In this document: positions 1 to 5,113 of the stretch, piece by piece
Layout: every line of letters begins with the position of its first letter
Position numbering within the stretch: the first letter of the stretch is position 1
NCBI GenBank assembly: GCA_021781255.1
Contig: JAJXXG010000529.1
Coordinates: 1 to 6,475 of the forward strand
Length of the DNA: 6,475 nucleotides
DNA from: Acidobacteriota bacterium
GTDB taxonomy: Bacteria; Acidobacteriota; Terriglobia; Terriglobales; Acidobacteriaceae
Direction: 5' to 3'
Notes under the pieces: generated by a model
The model's database searches: none
The model's input: only the letters and a program-made list of their open reading frames with translations
What the model was told of the DNA's origin: nothing
Translations under genes and position numbers: made by a program

Positions 1-51
1 TGGAGTGCAGCTCCTAAGAAACACCAACGGGGTCTCGAGTACGTCGCGCAG
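1..51 (-). promoter_or_regulatory. Gap at window edge with a possible ribosome binding site
   Basis: After the last visible stop codon the minus strand carries AGGAG at 11-15, then ten more bases to the window edge. A start codon just outside would place the next neck or tail gene here with slightly long spacing. A small GGAG/CTCC dyad overlaps this site. Nothing else is visible. Confidence 0.25.
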
Positions 52-486
52 TCACAGCGCCTGTGGCCGCGCCTCGCGCAACAGCAGCCGGTATAGATAC
101 ACCTGGCCAAACGCTTCATTCGAAGAGATGGACTCGATCAGGTAGTCCTGTCCGGCCATTGTGACAGCAAGCGTTGAGGCAAAGAGCGCCTGGGCCGATG
201 CGAAGTTGAGCGTGCCCAGTTGCTGTTCCACCCCTGTGGCAGACATGAACATCTCCCACTTCGGCTGATCGCCTTCCTGCCAGCTTGGCCGCAACCTGCG
301 CATGGCCACAGGGCTCACCACAACATCGACAAATGCAGTAGCCACCAGTCCCACTTCAGACTGGCTTGTATCCGTGTTCGTGCTGGTGACTCGCAGCAGA
401 GCCGATGTCCCAGCAACTCCCCGCAGCAGGGCATCAGCCAGCATCGCCGGAGCCCACACCGGATTGCGCGGCGTTGTATCGCTCAT
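52..486 (-). CDS. Small neck protein, probable head-closure or stopper protein
   Basis: 144 residues, ATG start, TGA stop. A GGGGTGAG site precedes the start, overlapping the end of the connector gene, and only 3 bases separate the two genes, so they are almost surely co-translated. I do not recognise the family with certainty. The sequence shows an N-terminal helix with MLADALLRGVAG, then alternating hydrophobic strands (SALLRVTS, LVATAFVDVVVS), a central polar part with QPKWEMFMSATGVEQQL, a short helix around FASAQALFAS, and a final strand pair GQDYLIESI and QVYLYRLLLREA. This mainly-beta plan and the position right after the connector fit the head-closure (stopper) or a similar neck protein, which plugs the portal and docks the tail. 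No signal peptide or catalytic motif is visible. Role is inferred from order; a tail-completion protein is an alternative. Confidence 0.68.
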   Translation of the reverse strand: MSDTTPRNPVWAPAMLADALLRGVAGTSALLRVTSTNTDTSQSEVGLVATAFVDVVVSPVAMRRLRPSWQEGDQPKWEMFMSATGVEQQLGTLNFASAQALFASTLAVTMAGQDYLIESISSNEAFGQVYLYRLLLREARPQAL

Positions 487-489
487 CGC

Positions 490-1113
490 TCACCCCAGCC
501 TGTTCGCAACGTACGGGCGCAGCCATGCCTGCACTGTCTCGTCAAGAAGCGAACTTGAGAAATACTGCATCCACATCGTGTCGATTCTGGTCCTGCTGGC
601 GTTCAGCGCCGGTGTCGCCTGCGCATTGCGTACGATCTGCGCACAGGCGGTCTTGATGTCGTCGCCGATGGTCGCCAGCCCCGCGGTGTAAGTCACCATC
701 ACCTCGTTGTACGGCAGACCGAGCAGGTTCCAGGGCAGAGTCAGCTCTCCAGTCGCGGAGTCGTAATCCACGGATGCAGGGTCGATGCCGATCCACTGCC
801 CGGGCAGCGAGAACGCCCAGCTTATTTCAAAAAGTGTCTCGTCAACAATCTGCCCGCGCCGTGGCTTTGCATAGCGCCCCTCCACGCTCACAAGCGGCGT
901 GGTGGCAGCGCCAAGCGGCGCCAGGGGAAGATACGTGAGGCGCACCGCTTGCGATCCGCTGGTGATGCGCAGGCGCTCGGTGTACTGGATCACGTTCAGG
1001 TCGGGCCGCCTGCAGAAGCTGTTGATGAGTGCCGTGGCGGCCGTAATCCAGTCCGCCGTTGTGCCAGCCGGCAATCCATAATTCGAGTAATCCGCTGGCT
1101 GCAGATATGCCAT
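490..1113 (-). CDS. Head-tail connector protein (gp6-like adaptor)
   Basis: 207 residues, stop TGA. Connector proteins of this type bind under the portal as a ring and extend the DNA channel. Evidence: an N-terminal helical part with DWITAATALINSFCRRPD near 21-38, a strand set near 43-63 (VIQYTERLRITSGSQAVRLT), the conserved type of element VMVTYTAGLATIGDDIKTACAQ near 138-159 leading into a long helix, and a C-terminal helical end (WLRPYVANRLG). Residues 64-135 are a longer insertion with Pro, Gly and Trp, compatible with an extra strand-rich segment. Start: ATG at 1111-1113 has GAGGG six bases upstream; a TTG two codons earlier is also in frame but less likely. It follows the major capsid gene and is only 3 bases from the next gene, so translational coupling is likely. 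The hairpin at 1193-1227 may affect its expression. Confidence 0.83.
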   Translation of the reverse strand: MAYLQPADYSNYGLPAGTTADWITAATALINSFCRRPDLNVIQYTERLRITSGSQAVRLTYLPLAPLGAATTPLVSVEGRYAKPRRGQIVDETLFEISWAFSLPGQWIGIDPASVDYDSATGELTLPWNLLGLPYNEVMVTYTAGLATIGDDIKTACAQIVRNAQATPALNASRTRIDTMWMQYFSSSLLDETVQAWLRPYVANRLG

Positions 1114-1192
1114 ATACAACCCTCTTTCTGTTCCAGCCCGATGTGCGTGAGTAACTGCCCGATAACTCCTGGGTTTCAGCTTTCCAGGTGTT

Positions 1193-1227
1193 GCGGAAAG
1201 AGGCCCGCATGGCGAGCCTCTTTCCGC
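1193..1227 (-). other. Strong hairpin after the capsid gene, possible SD-linked switch
   Basis: GCGGAAAGAGGC and GCCTCTTTCCGC form a perfect 12-base-pair stem with an 11-base loop, beginning 21 bases after the capsid stop. No T-run follows on either strand, so it is not a standard terminator; it may protect the capsid message from 3' decay or be a processing site. The 5' arm contains GAAAGAGG, which recurs exactly in the ribosome binding region of the connector gene (1121-1128). The 3' arm could therefore pair with either copy. Confidence 0.65.
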
Positions 1228-1248
1228 GCTCAGTTGGCGAGCTCAGGT

Positions 1249-2217
1249 TTACCGGTCGACCAGCACCTGGTAGTGCGCGTAGTTGGCGCCCTTGACGACC
1301 AGGCCGCCGAATTTCACCGCCACATACTGGTGGGCGAGCGAATTGGGCAGTCCCAGCTGGAAGATGCGCGGAGTGGGATCGCCGAGCCAGTGATACTCGA
1401 TCAGATCCTCGGTCACAATGTAAGCCGGCAGCACCGCTGTGCCCGAGCCAGGAGTGCCTGTGTAACTCAGGCTCCAGTCCGGAATCAGAGGCAGGTCGCC
1501 GGCCTGCGTCGAGAGCATCTTTACGCGCAAGCCGCCGGTGATTTCATCCGTGTTCAACACCACGTTGAACTCCGTCTTCATCTCGCGATCGATGAGGTCA
1601 AGCAGCACCGGATTGGCGTAGATGGCCGTGGGGCGCACAGCGTAGCCGTTGCTGGCCACCATCTGCGCCACGGCGGACTTGATGCCGTCCACGATGGACG
1701 CCGTTGTGCCGATGGTTGTGGTGTTGCCGCCGGCTGCAATCTGCGCGGACGCGCCGTAGTACTGCGTCGTGGTGGGTGTGCTCAGGCTGGTGTCATTGCC
1801 GTTCCACAGCGCAACGTCGTGCGCCACCATCACGCCGCTCACCGTGTCCACCAGATCCTTGGCCTGCAGATAGGCAAACTGCTGCTGCTGATTGCCGAGT
1901 TCAATGTCGAACAGGTTGTAGTTGATCTGCGAAACGATGGCCTTGAGCGGCACGCTGCGCTCCACCCGCGTGGGGCTCACCACCGGCGCGGCGATGCTGC
2001 GCGGGTCTACGAAGCCTGCGGTACCCGGGTTGGGAAGAGCTGTCTCCTCGAAGAATCGCGAAGGATGCCCCGTGGCGGGAACCTGCTTGATGCGCTGCCC
2101 AAATGGGCTCGAACGGCGGCAGATGTCGAAGATCTCGGTCTGATACAGCGGAACTTCAACCGCGCCCGGCCCGATAAAATCTGCTGCTGTGTGAATATCT
2201 GCAAAGGTTGCGTTCAT
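1249..2217 (-). CDS. Major capsid protein (HK97-fold)
   Basis: 322 residues, ATG start, TAA stop, with a purine-rich GGAGGGGGCGG site upstream. It would form the hexamers and pentamers of the phage head. Features fitting the HK97 fold: an N-terminal arm (1-50), a likely E-loop region (50-90), a helical stretch SQINYNLFDIELGNQQQQFAY and following (96-140), a Thr/Ala/Gly-rich linker (143-173), a long helix IVDGIKSAVAQMVASNGY (175-192) leading into RPTAIYANPVLLDLIDREM (195-213) as the P-domain spine, and strands ending in HYQVLVDR. It is shorter than an HK97 precursor and has no coiled-coil delta domain at its N-terminus, which fits the separate scaffold-like gene just upstream. The location after portal and protease and before the connector supports the call. 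Family assignment is by pattern and order; the closest subfamily is unknown. Confidence 0.87.
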   Translation of the reverse strand: MNATFADIHTAADFIGPGAVEVPLYQTEIFDICRRSSPFGQRIKQVPATGHPSRFFEETALPNPGTAGFVDPRSIAAPVVSPTRVERSVPLKAIVSQINYNLFDIELGNQQQQFAYLQAKDLVDTVSGVMVAHDVALWNGNDTSLSTPTTTQYYGASAQIAAGGNTTTIGTTASIVDGIKSAVAQMVASNGYAVRPTAIYANPVLLDLIDREMKTEFNVVLNTDEITGGLRVKMLSTQAGDLPLIPDWSLSYTGTPGSGTAVLPAYIVTEDLIEYHWLGDPTPRIFQLGLPNSLAHQYVAVKFGGLVVKGANYAHYQVLVDR

Positions 2218-2371
2218 AGCTTTTCCGCCCCCTCCATGGGGCTCGTGATAACTCCGTTGGCAACTGACAGCAAATAGCTGACAGCTATCGATGTTTTGTC
2301 TCGACCTATCAACTGGAGGCCGCTCTTTCAGTGCCTGACGTCAGCAGTAAGCTGTTCGCTGCAAGCTGCAG
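2218..2371 (-). promoter_or_regulatory. Structured leader of the major capsid gene
   Basis: This 154-base gap carries several signals read on the minus strand. GCCTGAC (2371-2377, overlapping the scaffold stop codon) pairs with GTCAGGC (2333-2339). ATAGCTGACAGCTAT (2274-2288) is a perfect inverted repeat with one central base, overlapping a direct repeat of ctgacagc (2264-2271 and 2278-2285). GCCCC/GGGGC (2227-2231 and 2238-2242) forms a small hairpin that includes the capsid ribosome binding site GGAGGGGG. TTGATA followed 17 bases later by GATAGC is only a weak promoter match. Extra control of the capsid gene, the most highly expressed virion gene, is plausible but not shown. Confidence 0.4.
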
Positions 2372-2770
2372 TCAGGCAATCGCTCCAGCCCGCAGCAGTT
2401 GGCTCTTGACCGCGATGCGCTGCTCCAGGCTCAGCCCGGCCAGCGCTGCATCCAGAGTCCGCACGTCCACCGGCCCTTCGCCGACACCGTGTTTGGCCAG
2501 CATCTCCGCGGTTGCAGCGGGCATGGTCTTGCGCAGCGCGCCCAGCGCGGAGGGCGCGGCTGCTGCTTTCAACTCGGCCAGCTCCCTCTCGGTGGCGGCC
2601 AATCTCTCAGCCAGGTCCGCCTCGCGGCGTGTCTGCTCCACGGTTGCGGAGATCCTCTCCACCTCGCCGGTCAACAAGCTTTGCCGCTGCTCAAGCCAAC
2701 TGAGCGTGCGCTCCAGCACGGCGGTCGCGGCTTCAAGCCGCTCGCTTATCCCTCTCTCTTCGTTCTCCAT
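2372..2770 (-). CDS. Putative capsid scaffolding protein (small coiled-coil protein)
   Basis: About 132 residues, stop TGA. Residues about 8-72 are a long charged helix with heptad-like Leu, Val and Ile spacing (LEAATAVLERTLSWLEQR and later LAERLAATERELAELKA), strongly suggesting a coiled coil. Residues 75-132 look like a small helical domain ending in LSLEQRIAVKSQLLRAG. No catalytic motif is present. Context gives the role: it lies between protease and major capsid genes, where phages without a fused delta domain encode a separate scaffold that guides shell assembly and is then removed. Start: ATG at 2768-2770 follows an AGGAAGGGG ribosome binding site with good spacing; the in-frame ATG at 2816-2818 lies only 7 bases past the terminator T-run and has no such site. 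Function is inferred from position and coiled-coil character, not from a recognised family. Confidence 0.7.
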   Translation of the reverse strand: MENEERGISERLEAATAVLERTLSWLEQRQSLLTGEVERISATVEQTRREADLAERLAATERELAELKAAAAPSALGALRKTMPAATAEMLAKHGVGEGPVDVRTLDAALAGLSLEQRIAVKSQLLRAGAIA

Positions 2771-2824
2771 GAAATCCCCTTCCTGGTTGCTGTGAATCCT
2801 GCGCGCATTGAGCGCCATCCTGGA

Positions 2825-2852
2825 AACAAAAAGGCTCCGCCGCGCGGAGCCT
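2825..2852 (-). terminator. Intrinsic terminator between protease and scaffold-like genes
   Basis: On the minus strand AGGCTCCGC and GCGGAGCCT form a perfect, very GC-rich 9-base-pair stem with a 3-base loop, followed by TTTTGTTTCC. It begins 29 bases after the protease stop. Only 54 bases separate it from the next start codon, leaving little room for a new promoter, so the scaffold and capsid genes must depend on read-through, antitermination or processing of a longer transcript. The T-run has the same interrupted form as the one before the portal gene. Confidence 0.8.
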
Positions 2853-2881
2853 CCCTGCTGCCCGACTTATTTGCCTGCGGT

Positions 2882-3382
2882 CTAACTTGCCATTCTGAAG
2901 CTGGTGGCGCGGTAGGCTGCCTTTTCTCTCAGCAGGATTGCCGCTCCGGTAAAGGTGACGCGGGTCAGCTTCCATATCTCCGCCCGCATATCTTCCACCC
3001 GCGCGTCCGCCAGCTCATAACTCATTCCCATTGCCTCTGGAGCCTGCGCCTCAATTGCCCTGGCTACGTCGGAAAAGTCCCGCGCATAAAGATAGCCACG
3101 CACCGCTAACTTGTTGCCTGCCAGGTTGGCTTCGGTCAGCAGCCCGATCTTGCGCCGGGCATCGTGTCCGTCCCAACCTGGCCGGTAGTCCACCGCCATT
3201 CCCAGCAAAGAAGGCAACGCCTTCTCCGCTGCCTCTCGCGTCAGCATCACCCGGTGTCCGCGCGCGCCGGCCGGAGCCTTGTCACTTGCCGCGTTGACCA
3301 CCGTCAATACCCCTTCAAACGGCACCCTGTTTGGATGCCCTTCGACGTGGGGAATGTGTACCGCCATTGCTTCCAATCGCAT
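2882..3382 (-). CDS. Capsid maturation (prohead) protease-like protein
   Basis: About 166 residues, stop TAG. This class of serine protease cleaves scaffold and capsid precursors inside the prohead during maturation. Evidence is the position between portal and capsid genes, the length, and a layout that fits the HK97-type fold: a first strand with PFEGVLTVV near 21-29, DYRPGWDGHDARRKIG near 65-80 with candidate catalytic His73, then NKLAVRGYLY, then a helix leading to EAMGMSYEL near 116-124 with candidate nucleophile Ser121, and a closing strand WKLTRVTFTGAAIL. The third catalytic residue is not obvious to me. Similarity to well-known proteases is partial, so the call rests partly on context. 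Start: ATG at 3380-3382 has GGAGAG close upstream; an ATG at 3395-3397 would add five residues (MGGER) but has a weaker ribosome binding site. The scaffold-like gene follows, with a terminator between. Confidence 0.75.
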   Translation of the reverse strand: MRLEAMAVHIPHVEGHPNRVPFEGVLTVVNAASDKAPAGARGHRVMLTREAAEKALPSLLGMAVDYRPGWDGHDARRKIGLLTEANLAGNKLAVRGYLYARDFSDVARAIEAQAPEAMGMSYELADARVEDMRAEIWKLTRVTFTGAAILLREKAAYRATSFRMAS

Positions 3383-3410
3383 GCGCTCTCCGCCCATCTG
3401 CTTTCACTTG

Positions 3411-3442
3411 CCCGGCCACGCCCGAACAGCGGCGTAGCCGGG
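3411..3442 (-). other. Hairpin in the portal-protease junction
   Basis: In the minus-strand RNA CCCGGCUACGCC and GGCGUGGCCGGG form a 12-base-pair stem with an 8-base loop. The only non-Watson-Crick pair is a U-G wobble at the seventh position; in the plus-strand RNA the same position is a C-A mismatch. The structure thus pairs fully only in the transcribed direction. It starts about 15 bases after the portal stop and ends 28-30 bases before the protease start. There is no U-tract, so an RNA-processing or stability element is more likely than a terminator. Confidence 0.6.
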
Positions 3443-3457
3443 TTGCGCTCAGAAAAT

Positions 3458-4744
3458 TTAATCTGCCTGCCTTGCTTCCGCCTCGCCTGCCAGTTGCACC
3501 GCTCCGTTCGGTTCCAGCGGCCCCAGCCCGCGCATTGCCCGCACTTCGTTCACCGTTAAAACACCGGCCTGCAGCAACTGCACCTGCACGGCCAGCTCTG
3601 TCTCCTCGTCTCTCGCGTTCAGATCGTTGAAGACAAACTCGAATTCGCGCCACCCGATGCACTTGGCAAACAGGTCGCGCGTGATGTGGCCGGCGAGCAA
3701 CTGCGCCAGCGGCAGAATCGCGCCTCGAAATGCTTCGTCCGCCAGCTCCGCCGCAGTGGAGCGATTGACGTCGCCCTCCAGCCCCAGCAGCAGCGGGGGC
3801 AGTCCGAACGCATTGGCCACCATGCGAATCAGAAATTCCTGCCAGGCAAGCCGCAGGTCCGCATCCGTGCCCTGCGCAAAGCGCAGCACCTCCGGCTTCT
3901 GCTCGGTAGAAAGCAGCGGCACGCGGCCCGTGCCCTCAATCTCGTCCTGCCACCAGCGGATAAGGCGATCATGCTGCGCGGGCGTTGCCTCGTTGAGCCA
4001 CAGCGCATATTGCGCCACGGAGTTGGCCGCCAGCTTGCCCGCGAAGCGATGCGCGCTCAGAAACTGATTCACGGTCTCGAATGCGACTTCAAGCGGGCCC
4101 AGTCCGAACGGCGTAAAGCTGCGCGGATTCATGCGCACATAGATGAGCTGGTTGTCGCACAGCTCGATGGCGCTGGATTCAAGCTGGCCCGGCATGGCCT
4201 GCGCGTAACGCGGCGAACTCGGCTGGCCGTCCCACTTCGCGTTGATGCGGATCGACGCGCCATCCACGGGCCACAGCATCGCGGGCCGCTCCTCGTCGCC
4301 GGTCGGCTCCATCTCAATGGCGCCGAATCCGCCGGTAAGCGCGTCTTCAATCACCTGCTCGATCAAGGTGCGAAAGCTGTCCACGGCATTGGGCTCTTCC
4401 AGCGTCCGCCTCAGGCCTTGCAGGCGGCGAACCGCTTCAGCCCTGTCTGCCGGTTGACGGCCGCGGCGCACGCGCACCTGCCAGTCCATCGCCGCAATGC
4501 GGTCCTTGATGACGTTGATGGCGCGGCGCACCACCGGCGTCTCGGCAAACCGGCGCAGGTTTGCAGGCGTCGGCTTGGGCAGGTGCCGCCCTGGAAACTG
4601 CATCGGACTCAGAACCGCAGGCAGCGCCAGCGTTTTGCGCTCCGCCTCGGCATCGGCAGCGCCTGCCTGCACGTGTGCCTTTCGGTCCGCAGGCGATGCG
4701 GTCGCCTGCCGCCATATCTCACGCAACTGTTCTGCCACCTTCAC
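3458..4744 (-). CDS. Phage portal protein (HK97-like)
   Basis: About 428 residues, stop TAA. The portal forms the dodecameric ring at one capsid vertex through which DNA enters and leaves and to which the neck binds. Supporting motifs, in order: FAETPVVRRAINVIKDRIA near residue 66 (N-terminal wing region), ALTGGFGAIE near 135, GLGPLEVA near 214, FGLPPLLLG with GDVNRSTAAE near 313-333, and LTVNEVRAMRGLGPL near 396-410. Together these are typical of the Phage_portal family, and the length is in the usual range. Start: no ATG fits. GTG at 4742-4744 has an AAGGAAGG ribosome binding site 5-8 bases upstream and is preferred; GTG at 4748-4750 would lie too close to it. The first ~45 residues are polar and not conserved-looking. 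The protease gene follows after a hairpin. No large-subunit terminase gene precedes it, which is unusual for this gene order. Portal identity is sure. Confidence 0.93.
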   Translation of the reverse strand: MKVAEQLREIWRQATASPADRKAHVQAGAADAEAERKTLALPAVLSPMQFPGRHLPKPTPANLRRFAETPVVRRAINVIKDRIAAMDWQVRVRRGRQPADRAEAVRRLQGLRRTLEEPNAVDSFRTLIEQVIEDALTGGFGAIEMEPTGDEERPAMLWPVDGASIRINAKWDGQPSSPRYAQAMPGQLESSAIELCDNQLIYVRMNPRSFTPFGLGPLEVAFETVNQFLSAHRFAGKLAANSVAQYALWLNEATPAQHDRLIRWWQDEIEGTGRVPLLSTEQKPEVLRFAQGTDADLRLAWQEFLIRMVANAFGLPPLLLGLEGDVNRSTAAELADEAFRGAILPLAQLLAGHITRDLFAKCIGWREFEFVFNDLNARDEETELAVQVQLLQAGVLTVNEVRAMRGLGPLEPNGAVQLAGEAEARQAD

Positions 4745-4768
4745 GCGCACCTTCCTTCTTTGTCATCG

Positions 4769-4810
4769 CCAAAAACAAAACGGCATGGCCCGGTGTGGGA
4801 GCCATGCCGT
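4769..4810 (-). terminator. Intrinsic terminator just upstream of the portal gene
   Basis: On the minus strand ACGGCATGGC and GCCATGCCGT form a perfect 10-base-pair stem around an 11-base loop, followed at once by TTTGTTTTT. This is the full pattern of a Rho-independent terminator for leftward transcripts; the plus strand has no T-run after the stem. It lies only about 24 bases before the portal start and about 300 bases past the DUF3037 stop. It could therefore stop read-through from the host side into the phage genes, or act as an attenuator of the head operon. Confidence 0.75.
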
Positions 4811-4836
4811 CACAGATTTCAGGAGTCAGCTAGCAA

Positions 4837-4854
4837 CGTCCGATCGATTGGACG
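4837..4854. promoter_or_regulatory. 18-base near-palindrome, operator-like
   Basis: The two 9-base half-sites CGTCCGATC and GATTGGACG are reverse complements except for one position. The dyad lies between the AT-rich stretch and the terminator in front of the portal gene, where a repressor or activator of the head operon could bind. It is short enough to arise by chance in this base composition, and no matching second operator was found nearby. Confidence 0.25.
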
Positions 4855-5004
4855 CCTTGTAACTTGTCACCTTTGCTCAACAAAATCAATCTTACTTGAG
4901 ACACGATAAATACTATGCAACGGAAACCGAAGAATTTTTCAACTCGGTAAGTTGTAAGCAGCCAACCACTTAAACCTGACTTATTCGATCCGATTTACGG
5001 CTGC

Positions 5005-5105
5005 GGGACTTGACATGTGGCGAAAGCCGGATGGATGCCACCGGCGATGCGCCTGGGCCATAGCCCTTATGAACGGATTCTGATCCCAGGCCCCGGGAAC
5101 TTGAC
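5005..5105. repeat. Dyad-rich GC block, possibly a dispersed intergenic repeat
   Basis: This block is bordered by near-identical direct repeats, gggacttgac (5005-5014) and gggaacttgac (5095-5105). Between them are nested dyads: gccgg/ccggc at 5026-5030 and 5041-5045, gcctggg/cccaggc at 5051-5057 and 5085-5091, and gggc/gccc at 5055-5058 and 5063-5066. It starts 9 bases past the DUF3037 stop, where REP-like elements often sit. No U-tract follows on the minus strand, so it is not a standard intrinsic terminator. Whether it recurs in the genome cannot be seen from one copy. Confidence 0.25.
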
Positions 5106-5113
5106 CCCTGTTC

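Larger units (their letters stand above)
4811..5113. other. Non-coding gap between the DUF3037 gene and the phage head genes
   Basis: I see no credible gene here. The part at about 4855-5000 is clearly richer in A and T than its surroundings, which fits a promoter region for the minus-strand head genes, but I could not find a -35/-10 pair with good matches and normal spacing. An 18-base near-palindrome lies at 4837-4854. The part at 5005-5105, next to the DUF3037 stop, is GC-rich and full of short dyads. The gap is also the natural place to look for a prophage boundary or attachment site, but no second copy of an att core can be seen inside this window. Confidence 0.6.

Noticed and set aside
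949..2277. Long plus-strand open frame (442 codons) opposite the capsid and connector genes
   Set aside because: Its translation is a low-complexity mix rich in Arg, His, Ala and Gly with no recognisable domain. It mirrors well-supported minus-strand genes and is expected from GC-rich codon use.
2771..2818. Sixteen-residue N-terminal extension of the scaffold-like protein from an upstream ATG
   Set aside because: The upstream ATG lies immediately after the terminator T-run without a good ribosome binding site, while the ATG at 2768-2770 follows AGGAAGGGG with good spacing.
4719..4766. Fifteen-residue leader peptide frame overlapping the portal start
   Set aside because: Its ATG follows the terminator T-run with no ribosome binding site, and the peptide has no feature of an attenuation leader.
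3686..4909. Plus-strand open frame (407 codons) opposite the portal gene
   Set aside because: It is an antisense shadow of a confidently identified portal gene. The translation has no family signature and runs through the terminator into the non-coding gap.
4855..5000. Sigma-70 type promoter for the head operon in the AT-rich stretch
   Set aside because: TTGAAA and TAGTAT-like boxes exist on the minus strand, but spacings of 20 or more bases do not fit. A promoter is likely somewhere here, but no exact site can be supported.
5005..5105. tRNA or tRNA fragment as phage attachment site
   Set aside because: There is no T-arm consensus, anticodon arm or acceptor pairing. The dyads do not fold as a cloverleaf.
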